Source: Shewanella electrica (GTDB taxonomy: Bacteria > Pseudomonadota > Gammaproteobacteria > Enterobacterales > Shewanellaceae). Taken from it: a stretch of 64,000 nucleotides of DNA. Under the pieces are notes generated by a model. That model searched no databases and was not told the origin of the DNA. It worked only from the letters and a program-made list of their open reading frames with translations. This document shows, piece after piece, positions 45,417 to 55,355 of the stretch; the first letter of the stretch is position 1; the number at the start of each line of letters is the position of its first letter. The position numbers and the translations under genes are program-made. The stretch covers positions 1 to 64,000 of the forward strand of contig NZ_JAKOGG010000014.1 in the NCBI RefSeq assembly GCF_022321485.1, read 5' to 3'.

Positions 45417-46577
45417 ATGCTAGAGCTGTTTTTTCTGCTGTTGCCCGTTGCCGTGGCCTATGGTTGGTACATGGGACGTCGCAATCTCCGGCAGAAACAG
45501 TCATCACAGCAAAAGCAGCTGAGCCGCGACTATTTCGCTGGGCTCAATTTTTTGTTGTCTAATGAATCAGACAAAGCCGTGGACCTGTTCATTAGCATGC
45601 TTGATGTCGATGACGAAACCATCGACACCCATCTTTCGCTCGGCTCACTATTTCGCAAACGCGGTGAAGTGGACCGTGCCATTCGTATTCATCAAAACCT
45701 CATCGCGCGTCCGTCATTGCTCAATGAACAACGCGACTTAGCCATGATGGAACTTGGTAAGGATTTTCTGGCTGCGGGCTTCTATGATCGCGCTGAAGAG
45801 ATATTTCTCAACTTGGTGCTGCTGGACGATCATTCCGAAGAAGCTGAGGACCAACTTATTTCTATTTACGAAATGACCAAAGATTGGCAGAAAGCCATCG
45901 ACATCATTCGTAAATTACCTAGGAAACGCCAGCAAACGCTCAAGCCTGTTCTGGCGCATTTCTATTGCCAGTTGGCAGATGAAGCTAAGGCTAATACGCA
46001 AAAATTGTCGCTGTTGCGCCAAGCGCTAAAAAACGACCCAAGCTGCGGCCGTGCTATGTTGGCGTTGCTCAAATTATATTTGGCCGAGCAACAGTTTAAC
46101 GATGCAGCGCAACTGCTAGATCAACTTATTGAAAAAGTCCCAGAACTTGCCGTTGATGCGCTGGATGATGCATTGCGCCTTGCCGAGGCCACCAAAGATA
46201 GCGCCAACCTAAAACGTCGTCTGTCTAAAGCGGTCGACAATGGTGCTGGCGCATCGGTCATCATTGCATTAGCCAAGCTGTTGGTTGAAGACGGTGATAT
46301 CAAAGCCGCCGAATCACTGATTTTGGACAATCTCTATCGCCATCCAACCATGCGCGGTTTCCAGTTTTTGATGAAGATGCAATTGCAGCAGGCCGAGCCG
46401 GGGCAGGCGAGAGATAGCCTAGCCATGCTAGAAAAACTGGTTGGGCAGCAGATCCGTTCGCGACCTATTTATCGTTGTAGTGAATGTGGTTTCCCATCCC
46501 ACACACTGTATTGGCATTGTCCATCTTGTAAAAATTGGGGCAGCATTAAACATATCAAAGGGCTAGATGGCGAGTAG
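45417..46577 (+). CDS. lapB: Lipopolysaccharide assembly protein LapB (YciM)
   Basis: A 386-residue protein with an N-terminal helix (about 2-21), about nine TPR units (about 60-340), and a C-terminal rubredoxin-like metal site [22 protein letters not shown]. In E. coli LapB promotes FtsH degradation of LpxC and so limits lipid A synthesis. Length matches E. coli LapB (389). It overlaps nothing but is only 22 bp from pyrF, as in E. coli. Confidence 0.96.
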   Translation: MLELFFLLLPVAVAYGWYMGRRNLRQKQSSQQKQLSRDYFAGLNFLLSNESDKAVDLFISMLDVDDETIDTHLSLGSLFRKRGEVDRAIRIHQNLIARPSLLNEQRDLAMMELGKDFLAAGFYDRAEEIFLNLVLLDDHSEEAEDQLISIYEMTKDWQKAIDIIRKLPRKRQQTLKPVLAHFYCQLADEAKANTQKLSLLRQALKNDPSCGRAMLALLKLYLAEQQFNDAAQLLDQLIEKVPELAVDALDDALRLAEATKDSANLKRRLSKAVDNGAGASVIIALAKLLVEDGDIKAAESLILDNLYRHPTMRGFQFLMKMQLQQAEPGQARDSLAMLEKLVGQQIRSRPIYRCSECGFPSHTLYWHCPSCKNWGSIKHIKGLDGE

Positions 46578-46599
46578 CCGTCTAACTTATGGAGTTCAC

Positions 46600-47304
46600 A
46601 TGACCGAAAAACCTATTGTTGTCGCACTAGATTTTGACAATAAATTTAAGGCCTTACAGCTAGTTGATAAATTGGACCCCGCGCTCTGCCGCTTGAAGGT
46701 TGGTAAAGAGATGTTCACTCTTTTCGGCCCTGAGTTGGTTAAAGACATCCATAATCGCGGCTTTGATCTGTTTTTAGACCTAAAGTTTCATGACATTCCT
46801 AACACGGTGGCTAAAGCGGTTGCTGCAGCGGCGGAACTCGGCGTGTGGATGGTTAACGTGCATGCCAGTGGCGGCCTCGCTATGATGCAAGCGGCTAAAA
46901 AAGCCTTGCTGCCATACGGTGACAACGCGCCACTGTTGATTGCGGTAACGGTACTAACATCAATGAGCAATGAAGAGTTACAACTGCTCGGCATCAACGC
47001 TACTGCGCAAGAACACGTATTACGTTTGGCTAAGTTGACTCAGCAAGCTGGACTCGACGGTGTGGTGTGCTCAGCGCAAGAAGCCAGTTTGCTAAAATCG
47101 ACATTAGGCGAAGATTTTAAACTGGTTACTCCTGGGATTCGCCCAGTAGGCGCTGACATCGGCGATCAGAAACGTATCATGACACCAAGCAAAGCCTTGG
47201 CTGCGGGTTCGGACTATTTAGTCATTGGTCGTCCCATCACTCAGGCAGCAGATCCATTAGCCGCGCTTGAGGCTATTCACCAATCGATTTTGAACGGAGA
47301 ATAA
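46600..47304 (+). CDS. pyrF: Orotidine 5'-phosphate decarboxylase
   Basis: A 234-residue TIM-barrel enzyme that forms UMP from OMP. The catalytic motif is [10 protein letters not shown] (about 61-70), with the Asp-Lys-Asp set, and TPGIRP is the phosphate-binding loop. The start [12 protein letters not shown] (ATG 46600 after GGAG) is preferred to an in-frame ATG at 46567, which would overlap lapB. Confidence 0.96.
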   Translation: MTEKPIVVALDFDNKFKALQLVDKLDPALCRLKVGKEMFTLFGPELVKDIHNRGFDLFLDLKFHDIPNTVAKAVAAAAELGVWMVNVHASGGLAMMQAAKKALLPYGDNAPLLIAVTVLTSMSNEELQLLGINATAQEHVLRLAKLTQQAGLDGVVCSAQEASLLKSTLGEDFKLVTPGIRPVGADIGDQKRIMTPSKALAAGSDYLVIGRPITQAADPLAALEAIHQSILNGE

Positions 47305-47307
47305 ACC

Positions 47308-47856
47308 ATGGCGAATGCACTACAAGATCAATTGCTTAAAGCTGGTCTGGCGAGCAAGCAAAAGATGCGTGACGTTAAAACCCAAAAAAAACGTGACCGT
47401 AAAGCCAAAGTTGATGATGGTAGCAGTGAACTTAAGCAACAAATTGCACAGCAAAAAGCCGAGCAGGCTGAGCGTGATAAGGCACTAAACGAAAAGCGTT
47501 TTGCTGAAGCCACAGAGAAAGGTTTGGTTCGTTCATTAGTGACCGAAATCCGCAAACAAGCGCTGAACTTACCTAAAGACGGCGAATTGAAATTCAACTT
47601 TACCTTAGAAAACAAAATCCATTCGCTGTTTATTGATAACAAGTTACAGCAACAGTTGTTGAATGGCCGCCTGGGTATCGTACGTTTTGAAGAAAAAAGC
47701 TACGTTGTGCCGCATAAACTGGCAGAGCGGGTGAATCTGTTGGTGCCAGCGTGGTGTGGTTACTTGTGGACAGCCGCAGAGAATCAGCCTGAAACGGCAG
47801 TTGAAGAGGATGATCCATATGCAGATTACGTCATTCCTGATGATTTGATGTGGTAA
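47308..47856 (+). CDS. yaiL: DUF2058 family protein YaiL
   Basis: A 182-residue protein (MANALQDQLLKAGLASKQK...) of the DUF2058/YaiL family. The first half is a long, highly charged helix (about 15-75, likely coiled coil) and the second half a small alpha/beta domain ending in the acidic DDPYADYVIPDDLMW. Function is unknown. It begins 3 bp after pyrF, so it is co-transcribed. The final hairpin marks the end of the lapA-lapB-pyrF-yaiL operon. Confidence 0.88.
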   Translation: MANALQDQLLKAGLASKQKMRDVKTQKKRDRKAKVDDGSSELKQQIAQQKAEQAERDKALNEKRFAEATEKGLVRSLVTEIRKQALNLPKDGELKFNFTLENKIHSLFIDNKLQQQLLNGRLGIVRFEEKSYVVPHKLAERVNLLVPAWCGYLWTAAENQPETAVEEDDPYADYVIPDDLMW

Positions 47857-47885
47857 GTTGCACGTTGATGGATTGAAGCACAAAA

Positions 47886-47910
47886 CAAAGGCCTCATGTT
47901 GAGGCCTTTG
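47886..47910. terminator. Bidirectional terminator between yaiL and adhE
   Basis: CAAAGGCCTCA (47886-47896) pairs with TGAGGCCTTTG (47900-47910) around TGT. The T run is short on both strands, so efficiency may be modest. Confidence 0.7.
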
Positions 47911-47938
47911 TCATTGTTAAAACCGCTAACTCAGTGCG

Positions 47939-50545
47939 TTACTCTTTATAGGCTTTGCCGTAGAAGCTACACAGCAGCAACTCTTTCAATTCACTGATCA
48001 ACGGGTAACGTGGGTTGGCACCAGTGCATTGGTCATCGAACGCATCTACTGCGAGCTTGTCAACTTTAGCCAAAAAGTCCGCTTCATTGACGCCTGCTTC
48101 TTGAATCGATTTTGGAATGCCAAGGCGGTCTTTGACGCTTTCCAATGCATCAATCAATAACGCGACTTTCTTTTCATCACTGACGCTTTTGCCTTTCGCT
48201 AGCTTGAGATGGTCAGCAATTTCAGCATAACGGCATAGGGCTTTAGGTCGATCATATTGGCTGAAGGCGGCTTGCTTGGTTGGCACATCAGTGGCGTTAA
48301 AACGAATAACGTTCGTAATGAGCAGGGCGTTAGCTAAGCCGTGAGCAATGTGAAACTCGGCGCCGAGTTTGTGCGCCATTGAGTGACAGATCCCCAAGAA
48401 AGCGTTTGCGAAAGCGATACCAGCGATAGTCGCACCGTTGTGTACTTTTTCACGCGCTATTGGCGCATCAGCGCCGAGTTCGTAGGATTCCGGCAAGTAG
48501 GCAAATAGTAAGTCTAACGCCTGCAATGCTTGACCATCGCTAAACTCATTCGCCATTACACTGACATAAGCTTCCAGCGCGTGGGTAATCGCATCCACAC
48601 CACCAAATGCAGTAAGCGATTTTGGCATGTTCATCACTAAATTCGGGTCAACAATCGCCATATTGGGCGTCAGTTCGTAGTCCGCGATAGGGTACTTAGT
48701 GCCGGTAACTTCATCGGTTACCACCGCAAATGGCGTGACTTCTGAACCTGTGCCTGACGTGGTCGGTACTGCGATTAACGTGGCTTTACGGCCGAGTTTA
48801 GGGAATTTGTAGATGCGTTTACGAATGTCCATAAAGCGCATCGCCAAATCGGAGAAGTCAACGTCGGGATGTTCATACATCACCCAGATGATTTTAGCTG
48901 CATCCATTGGTGAGCCACCGCCTAGCGCAATCAATACATCGGGTTGGAAGTTTTCCGCAACCTTAGTACCGGCTTTGACCACACTCAGGGTTGGGTCGGC
49001 TTCAACATCGTAAAACACTTCAGTTTCAAGGCCGAGTCGTTTCAAGATAGCGACAGTTTCATCGACATAACCATTATTAAATAGGAACTTGTCGGTAACG
49101 ATTAATGCACGCTTTTTATCAGCTAATTCTTCAAGGGCGACAGGCAAACTACCACGACGGAAATAGATTGATGACGGGAGTTTATGCCACAGCATGTTTT
49201 CAGCCCTCTTGGCGACAGTTTTTTTGTTGATCAGGTGAGAGGGACCAACGTTTTCGGAGATAGAGTTGCCGCCCCATGAGCCGCAACCTAGCGTTAAAGA
49301 CGGTGCCAGCTTGAAGTTATAGAGATCACCAATACCGCCTTGGGACGCTGGAGTGTTGATCAATATACGAGCTGTTTTCATTCTGGCACCGAAACTGTGG
49401 ACGCGATCGCTGTTGCGATCTTGGTCGGTGTAAAGACCCGATGTGTGGCCGATACCGCCCAGTTGTACTAATGCTTCCGCTTTATTTACGGCATCATCAA
49501 AGTTGATGGCGCGGTACATTCCTAGTAGCGGCGATAGTTTTTCATGGGCAAATGCTTCATCGTTATCGATGGCAGTTACTTCGCCAATAAGCACCTTGGT
49601 GTACTTAGGCACTTTAATACCAGCCATGTCAGCAATTCTACTGGCGCTTTGGCCTACAATGGCGGCATTGAGATTACCGTTTTTTAGAATGACAGCGCGA
49701 ACAGCATCTGTTTCTTTGGCATCCAGAATATAGGCGCCGTGGCTCGCAAAGCGTTCTTTTACGCGGTCATAGACTTCATCAACGACGACCACTGCTTGTT
49801 CTGAGGCACATACCACACCGTAATCAAAGGTCTTGGACATCAATATAGAACTGACTGCACGTTTAATGTCAGCGGTTTCGTCAATGACTATGGGCGTATT
49901 ACCGGCACCGACACCAATAGCGGGTTTACCAGAGGAATAGGCGGCTTTCACCATGCCCGGGCCGCCGGTGGCGAGGATAAGATTGATGTTTGGGTGAGTC
50001 ATCAGTTGATTGGATAATTCAACGCTAGGCTCATCGATCCAGCCAATAATGTCTTTCGGTGCACCCGCGGCTACTGCTGCATCCAGCACTAGCTTTGCTG
50101 CTGCAACGGTGGATGCTTTGGCGCGTGGGTGAGGGGAAAACACAATGGCATTACGGGTTTTTAACGCCATCAGTGATTTAAAGATGGCAGTAGAGGTTGG
50201 GTTAGTAGTCGGGATAATGCCACAGATAATACCCACCGGTTCGGCAATGGTGATGGTGCCGAAGGTCTCATCCTCTTCGAGAATGTCACAGGTTTTGGTG
50301 TCTTTGTATTTGTTATAGATATACTCAGATGCAAAGTGGTTTTTGATCACCTTATCTTCCACCAAGCCCATACCTGTTTCGGCCGCGGCTTGCTGTGCCA
50401 ATGGAATTCGCGCATCGGCGGCGGCGAGGGCGGCAGCACGGAAAATACGGTCCACCTGTTGTTGGCTGTAGCTACTAAACTTGACTTGTGCGGCGGTAAC
50501 GCGCTCGAGTAAGCTGTTTAGCTCTTCGGTGTTGGTAACTTTCAT
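47939..50545 (-). CDS. adhE: Bifunctional acetaldehyde-CoA/alcohol dehydrogenase
   Basis: An 868-residue fermentative enzyme that turns acetyl-CoA into ethanol using two NADH. The N-terminal aldehyde dehydrogenase domain (about 1-440) has the catalytic Cys in FDYGVVCASEQAV; the C-terminal iron-dependent alcohol dehydrogenase (about 450-868) has metal histidines in HALEAY and HSMAHKLGAEFHIAHG. AdhE proteins form spirosomes. The start MKVTNTEELN (ATG 50543-50545) fits the family; ten extra residues upstream do not. A HexR-type site lies 130 bp upstream. Length matches E. coli (891) loosely. Confidence 0.97.
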   Translation of the reverse strand: MKVTNTEELNSLLERVTAAQVKFSSYSQQQVDRIFRAAALAAADARIPLAQQAAAETGMGLVEDKVIKNHFASEYIYNKYKDTKTCDILEEDETFGTITIAEPVGIICGIIPTTNPTSTAIFKSLMALKTRNAIVFSPHPRAKASTVAAAKLVLDAAVAAGAPKDIIGWIDEPSVELSNQLMTHPNINLILATGGPGMVKAAYSSGKPAIGVGAGNTPIVIDETADIKRAVSSILMSKTFDYGVVCASEQAVVVVDEVYDRVKERFASHGAYILDAKETDAVRAVILKNGNLNAAIVGQSASRIADMAGIKVPKYTKVLIGEVTAIDNDEAFAHEKLSPLLGMYRAINFDDAVNKAEALVQLGGIGHTSGLYTDQDRNSDRVHSFGARMKTARILINTPASQGGIGDLYNFKLAPSLTLGCGSWGGNSISENVGPSHLINKKTVAKRAENMLWHKLPSSIYFRRGSLPVALEELADKKRALIVTDKFLFNNGYVDETVAILKRLGLETEVFYDVEADPTLSVVKAGTKVAENFQPDVLIALGGGSPMDAAKIIWVMYEHPDVDFSDLAMRFMDIRKRIYKFPKLGRKATLIAVPTTSGTGSEVTPFAVVTDEVTGTKYPIADYELTPNMAIVDPNLVMNMPKSLTAFGGVDAITHALEAYVSVMANEFSDGQALQALDLLFAYLPESYELGADAPIAREKVHNGATIAGIAFANAFLGICHSMAHKLGAEFHIAHGLANALLITNVIRFNATDVPTKQAAFSQYDRPKALCRYAEIADHLKLAKGKSVSDEKKVALLIDALESVKDRLGIPKSIQEAGVNEADFLAKVDKLAVDAFDDQCTGANPRYPLISELKELLLCSFYGKAYKE

Positions 50546-50867
50546 AATGTAAGTCCTGTAAAAAAAATTAATCAAAGCTACCTCAGGTAGACTTGGTTAA
50601 CCTCTCTCAGTTGGAATATTTTTACAACTTAAACTGATTAAAAACTGTTATCAACCGCAAGATTTGCCAACAAATGTAATTTAATTACATTTAGAGCTAC
50701 AAGATGCACTAAAGTAGTGACTGGTAAAACGGCCGCTGATGCATAACTTTTTTAGAGGCAAACTGTTAAAAAAACTCATTTTGTGGCGTATGAAAATCAG
50801 AGTAAATTACGCCTCCTAAAAATGTGTGTCCCACAATACGTTACGTGATAATAGGCGAGTAAAAAAA
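50546..50867. other. 322-bp divergent region between adhE and ychE
   Basis: No gene. It is AT-rich with a HexR-like operator at 50675-50689. No FNR consensus (TTGAT-N4-ATCAA) was found. Confidence 0.55.
50675..50689. promoter_or_regulatory. HexR-like operator upstream of adhE
   Basis: TGTAAT-TTA-ATTACA, a 15-bp palindrome exactly fitting TGTAATwwwATTACA, the HexR motif I recall for Shewanella. HexR is an RpiR-family regulator of central carbon metabolism sensing KDPG. The flanking bases extend the repeat to AAATGTAAT/ATTACATTT (50672-50692). Confidence 0.68.
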
Positions 50868-51494
50868 GTGGATTTGATGCTGTATGTGAAGTTCTTTTTT
50901 GGCTTAGTGGCCATTATTAACCCCGTCGGTCTATTGCCCGTTTTTATTAGCCTTACGAGTCACCAAACGGCCGCTGAACGTGACCATACCGCAAGAGTCG
51001 CCAATTTTTCTGTTGTAGTGATATTGCTCTGTACCATGGTCGCAGGCCAGCACATCCTTAACTTGTTCAGTATTTCATTGTCGGCATTTCGTATCGCTGG
51101 CGGCACCTTGATTGCGATTATCGCCATGTCGATGTTGCAAGGTAAACTCAGTGAAGTAAAACGCAACAAAGAGGAAGACCGCGAAGCATCGGTGATGGAC
51201 TCCGTGGCCGTTGTACCATTAGCGTTACCATTAATGGCTGGGCCGGGTGCGATTAGTTCGGTGATCGTGTTCGCAGCTGAGCATGGCGGTTGGTTAAACT
51301 TGATCATGATGTCACTGATCGTTGTTGTGTTTGGTGCGTTAAGCTACGGCCTATTCAAAATCGCGCCAGCCATCAATAAAGTGCTTGGCAAAACTGGGAT
51401 TAACGTGATCACCCGTTTAATGGGGCTGTTGATGTTGTCTATCGGTATTGAAGTCATGGCTGCCGGTGTAAAAGGCTTATTCCCAAATCTATAA
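50868..51494 (+). CDS. ychE: MarC/YchE family membrane protein
   Basis: A 208-residue inner-membrane protein with six hydrophobic helices; the pair FFFGLVAIINPVGLLPVFISLT and VVPLALPLMAGPGAISSVIV is the internal repeat of the MarC/UPF0056 family. Function is uncertain; E. coli ychE is likewise beside adhE. The GTG at 50868 (preceded by AGGCGAG) is chosen; the frame opens 14 codons earlier and an ATG lies at 50877. Confidence 0.88.
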   Translation: MDLMLYVKFFFGLVAIINPVGLLPVFISLTSHQTAAERDHTARVANFSVVVILLCTMVAGQHILNLFSISLSAFRIAGGTLIAIIAMSMLQGKLSEVKRNKEEDREASVMDSVAVVPLALPLMAGPGAISSVIVFAAEHGGWLNLIMMSLIVVVFGALSYGLFKIAPAINKVLGKTGINVITRLMGLLMLSIGIEVMAAGVKGLFPNL

Positions 51495-51521
51495 CGTCCG
51501 CCATTTGCCAAAATATCTCTG

Positions 51522-51556
51522 CGCCCGATATCATCATCGGGCGTTGTTGTTTTTAC
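51522..51556 (+). terminator. Terminator after ychE
   Basis: CGCCCGAT (51522-51529) pairs with ATCGGGCG (51536-51543) around ATCATC, followed by a T-rich run. It touches the 3' end of the convergent dGTPase gene. Confidence 0.82.
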
Positions 51557-52875
51557 TGGGCGCCGAATTCCATCATATGGATACTACGTGCACTAAAAAG
51601 TTGTTGGTGTAATCTGGCGGCAAACTCGTCGGTCATGCCTGCAATATAGTCGGCAATAACGCGTGCGCCTTGATGTTGTTCTTCGGCTACAAACCAACGT
51701 TGTTTGGTGTTGCTCGGTAATAGTCGCGCCGGATCAGAGGCGAGGGCATCAAACAACTCCATCACAATCTGTTGCCCTTTGTATTCAATCATCTGCACTT
51801 CTGGCTTTTTAATCACATAACGCAATACAAACTGCTTAAAGATCTCTAGTAACGCGGCGTGGCTAGGCGTCAGTTGTGCGCGGTAACGTAATAATGGTTC
51901 ATCAAATTGCGGCAGTGACACACACACCGTTGCAGTAACAAGCGCGTTGACTAACGTGCCGATAGCATCTTTACGCAGATGATGTTTGGCCGAAAATAGT
52001 TGGGATTCAATCGCGGGCAGTTGTTCCGTCAGCCAACTATCAGCAATATTGCTGGCTTGTGGCCGCACAAACTCCTGCCAATGATCACGGGTGATAATGC
52101 CCATCACAATCGCATCTTCCAAGTCATGCACCGCGTAGGCGATATCGTCGGCTAACTCCATGACGGTACAATCAAATGACTTATGTTGGCTGCGGTGGTG
52201 TTGCCCGACTGGCATGGTGGTAATCGCGGAGAAGGCGTCGCGGTCGGCGTTATTGAGCGGGGCTAACACCCAATCGTACACATCACTATCAATATCAAAG
52301 ATGCCTTTGACTGCAGGCCATTGCTGCGGCTTAAGCTGGCGAAAGCTATCCAACTTCGGCGCAGCGCTATAGTTTTGCAGCGTAGCGGCTAAGGCGGGAT
52401 ATTTCATAATTCCCAGCAGCGTGCGACGGGTGAGATTCATGCCGAAGTGTTCAGTATAAGGTTCGAGCTTTGCCAAAATCCGCAATGTTTGGCCGTTGCC
52501 TTCAAAGCCGCTGTGTTCTCGCATCATGTAGTTAAGTGCGATTTCACCGCCATGTCCAAATGGTGGATGGCCGATATCGTGGGCAAAGCACAAGGCTTCA
52601 ATCAAACTCATCGAATCAATTAACGGCCTAACTTCGGCAAACTCGGCCTGCAGTTGCGCCGCAATGCCGGTACCAATTTGTGCGACTTCTAACGAGTGGG
52701 TCAAGCGCGTGCGATAGAAATCGTTCATGCCGACACCGAGCACTTGCGTTTTGGCTTGCAGACGTCTGAAGGCGGCGGAGTGCATGATGCGGGCACGATC
52801 GCGTTGATATGCAGAGCGCAAATCATGCCGCCGTGGCGGTTGTGCCGTTTGTTGACGCTGCTGCCATTGCTCCAC
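51553..52875 (-). CDS. dGTPase family protein, anti-phage-type paralogue
   Basis: A 440-residue HD-domain triphosphohydrolase. Motifs: [12 protein letters not shown], the HD site in [16 protein letters not shown], and [18 protein letters not shown]. It is shorter than and quite different from Dgt at 13074-14528 and belongs to the group annotated as anti-phage deoxyguanosine triphosphatase; dGTPases from several bacteria, including one I recall from Shewanella putrefaciens, protect against phages by lowering dNTPs. It starts 11 bp after yfbR, so the two are probably co-transcribed. Whether it defends or serves housekeeping here is unknown. Confidence 0.88.
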   Translation of the reverse strand: MEQWQQRQQTAQPPRRHDLRSAYQRDRARIMHSAAFRRLQAKTQVLGVGMNDFYRTRLTHSLEVAQIGTGIAAQLQAEFAEVRPLIDSMSLIEALCFAHDIGHPPFGHGGEIALNYMMREHSGFEGNGQTLRILAKLEPYTEHFGMNLTRRTLLGIMKYPALAATLQNYSAAPKLDSFRQLKPQQWPAVKGIFDIDSDVYDWVLAPLNNADRDAFSAITTMPVGQHHRSQHKSFDCTVMELADDIAYAVHDLEDAIVMGIITRDHWQEFVRPQASNIADSWLTEQLPAIESQLFSAKHHLRKDAIGTLVNALVTATVCVSLPQFDEPLLRYRAQLTPSHAALLEIFKQFVLRYVIKKPEVQMIEYKGQQIVMELFDALASDPARLLPSNTKQRWFVAEEQHQGARVIADYIAGMTDEFAARLHQQLFSARSIHMMEFGAQ

Positions 52876-52886
52876 GGGAGGTACTC

Positions 52887-53474
52887 CTATAACAGTTGGT
52901 TTATCTGATCCAAATCTAAGGTAAAGCTTGGAATAAAGTGTTCACGGAAATAGGCAACCGCTTGCAGCGGATTGTCATCTAACATGCTTTCAAGTCTTAC
53001 TTTGGCGGACTTAAACTCGTTGTTGCCCGCATGGATCTCTTCCAAACATTTTAAATAGGCACATAAGGTGTCGGCTGATTTTACTAAGGCTTTGTATTCA
53101 GGGTCTGCGTCTTCACTGAGTAGCAGTGAGCGAAACTCATCTTGAAACTCTTCTGGCAACATACTCAGCAGACGTTGTTCGGCAATGGCTTCAATCTTTT
53201 TGTATTCGACCTCAATATCTTTGTTGAAATACTTCACAGGTGTTGGCAAATCGCCGGTCAGCACTTCGCTAGCATCGTGATAAATCGCCATGGTAGCGGC
53301 TTTTTCTGGTACAAATTTGCCTGCAAATTTTTTGTTGGCAATGATGGCGAGTATATGCGCAACGGTAGCAACTTGTAGTGAATGTTCCTGTACATTTTCC
53401 TTGCGGATGTTGTGCATTAACGGCCAACGCTGGATCAATTTCATCCGTGCGAGGTGGGCAAAAAAGTGACTCAT
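52887..53474 (-). CDS. yfbR: 5'-deoxynucleotidase YfbR
   Basis: A 195-residue HD-domain phosphohydrolase that removes phosphate from dNMPs (5'-deoxynucleoside monophosphates). Motifs: [15 protein letters not shown], the HD site in [19 protein letters not shown] and [16 protein letters not shown]. Length matches E. coli YfbR (199). It lies between alaA and the dGTPase gene, all leftward; a terminator separates it from alaA. With the dGTPase it could drain dNTP pools stepwise. Confidence 0.95.
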   Translation of the reverse strand: MSHFFAHLARMKLIQRWPLMHNIRKENVQEHSLQVATVAHILAIIANKKFAGKFVPEKAATMAIYHDASEVLTGDLPTPVKYFNKDIEVEYKKIEAIAEQRLLSMLPEEFQDEFRSLLLSEDADPEYKALVKSADTLCAYLKCLEEIHAGNNEFKSAKVRLESMLDDNPLQAVAYFREHFIPSFTLDLDQINQLL

Positions 53475-53555
53475 AGCATTCCTTTACAGCATGATTAACA
53501 ACAAGATAGCTGTTTAACTGTACGCTAATCAGCTTAAAAATACAGGCGCCACCAA

Positions 53556-53582
53556 CAAAAAAGCCGTCAATCATGACGGCTT
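53556..53582 (-). terminator. Terminator after alaA
   Basis: AAGCCGTCA (53561-53569) pairs with TGACGGCTT (53574-53582); on the minus strand the stem is followed by six U. It implies that yfbR has its own promoter. Confidence 0.88.
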
Positions 53583-53602
53583 CGCACAACAATCAACAAC
53601 GA

Positions 53603-54817
53603 TTATTGATGGTAGTTACTGAGGAAGTCACCAAAGGCAAACAACGCGCGTTGTAAGTCTTCTTTGTATGGCAGAAATACCACGCGCATATGATCTGGCT
53701 GCGCCCAGTTAAAAGCGGTGCCATGTACTAGTAGGATTTTCTTCTCCCGCAGCAGATCAAGCACTAACCGTTCATCATCCCGCAGGCTAAAGCGTTTAGC
53801 ATCTAGCTTAGGAAACGCATACAACGCACCTTTAGGTTTTTTCACGCTCACGCCAGGGATCTGATTCAGCAGTTCGTAAACCGTATCGCGTTGAATGGTC
53901 AAGCGTCCTTCAGGGGCGACTAACTCATTGATACTTTGATAGCCGCCCAATGCGGTTTGAATCGCGTGTTGGTTGGGTACGTTGGCACACAGACGCATCG
54001 ATGACAGCATTTCTAAGCCTTCGATGTAGCTTTTAGCGCCTTTTAAGTTACCGCTGAGCACCATCCAGCCGATACGGAAACCCGCTGCACGGTAGATTTT
54101 TGATAATCCGTTAAACGTCACGGTCAGAATGTCGGATGACAAACTGGCGGCGTGGGTATGTTTCACACCATCGTACAGAATGCGGTCGTAGATTTCGTCG
54201 GAGAACAAAATCAGATCGTGCTGACGACACAGTTCGACGATTTCCAATAACAATTCACGGCTATAAACGGCGCCAGTCGGGTTATTCGGGTTAATAATCA
54301 CAATGCCACGGGTACGCGGTGTAATTTTGCTTTTGATATCGTCGATGTCGGGGAACCAATCGGCCTCTTCATCACAAATGTAATGACGCGCTTTGCCGCC
54401 CGCTAAGTTTACTGCAGCAGTCCACAGTGGGTAGTCAGGCGAGGGCAGTAACACTTCATCATCGGTATTCAATAACCCCTGCATCGACATCATGATCAGC
54501 TCAGAAACACCGTTACCGATGTATACATCGTCGATATCAATGCCGCGGATGCCTTCCGCTTGATAGTGCTGCACAATGGCTTTACGCGCCGAGAACAGTC
54601 CTTTTGATTCACAATAACCTTGAGAAGATGGCAGGTTCAGGATCACATCACGGACAATTTCTTCGGGCGCTTCAAATCCGAACGGGGCCGGATTACCGAT
54701 ATTGAGCTTGAGGATTCGGTGACCTTCATCTTCTAGGCGGCGGGCTTCCTTATGAACTGGTCCACGAATGTCATAACAAACACTGTCCAGTTTATGGGAT
54801 TTAATAATGGGCCGCAT
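53603..54817 (-). CDS. alaA: Glutamate-pyruvate (alanine) aminotransferase AlaA
   Basis: A 404-residue class I PLP enzyme, the main alanine synthase in E. coli (formerly YfbQ). The PLP lysine is in NGLSKIYRAAGFRIGW (about 238-253), with INPNNPTGAVYS and the substrate Arg in MRVVFLP. Length matches E. coli AlaA (405). As in E. coli, yfbR is the neighbour. Confidence 0.94.
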   Translation of the reverse strand: MRPIIKSHKLDSVCYDIRGPVHKEARRLEDEGHRILKLNIGNPAPFGFEAPEEIVRDVILNLPSSQGYCESKGLFSARKAIVQHYQAEGIRGIDIDDVYIGNGVSELIMMSMQGLLNTDDEVLLPSPDYPLWTAAVNLAGGKARHYICDEEADWFPDIDDIKSKITPRTRGIVIINPNNPTGAVYSRELLLEIVELCRQHDLILFSDEIYDRILYDGVKHTHAASLSSDILTVTFNGLSKIYRAAGFRIGWMVLSGNLKGAKSYIEGLEMLSSMRLCANVPNQHAIQTALGGYQSINELVAPEGRLTIQRDTVYELLNQIPGVSVKKPKGALYAFPKLDAKRFSLRDDERLVLDLLREKKILLVHGTAFNWAQPDHMRVVFLPYKEDLQRALFAFGDFLSNYHQ

Positions 54818-55355
54818 ATTTCCTCGAAGTTGATGGCTTTTGATAGAAGTTGGCCTGCAACAATAGCCAATTTCCTGCTATATAAAAAGCACTTATTAAA
54901 ATATTTTAGATTGGCCTTAGATGAATAATCTTAGAAATTTAATAATGTGACTTTTTGATAACACAAAAATCTGAAATTGATGCATCTTTCAACATTTCCT
55001 ACGGCAACAAAGGTTTGTGGACGTTAGTTATGGTAACTGTTGTTATTCATTCGTCATAAGTGAATGACTACCACTGAAAGGTTCTCAGTAAGGCGGTTTG
55101 TAACCTTATGATTTATATTTGAATATATCAATTTTTCTAGGCAAAAAATGCGCATTTGGTTCACAGCATAGATATTTGGTTGACTCAGTGGAAAAAGCGT
55201 TTTATTTTCTCGCCGATGTTTTAATAAAAACGTCTAAAACATCAGCAGTGCGCTAATGTGACGGAACAAAATAAAACAGATAGCGGCAGATTCGGTGCTG
55301 AAGACTGCTACATTTTATACCTTTACCGTTCAGGTATCTTTGAGGATTTACGTTT
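54818..55355. other. 538-bp intergenic region between alaA and the antiporter gene
   Basis: No gene is supported; weak frames exist on the minus strand only. It is AT-rich, with an inverted repeat GATGTTTT-N13-AAAACATC (55215-55243) and CATTC-N9-GAATG near 55050. It must hold the promoters of alaA and the antiporter. Confidence 0.5.
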
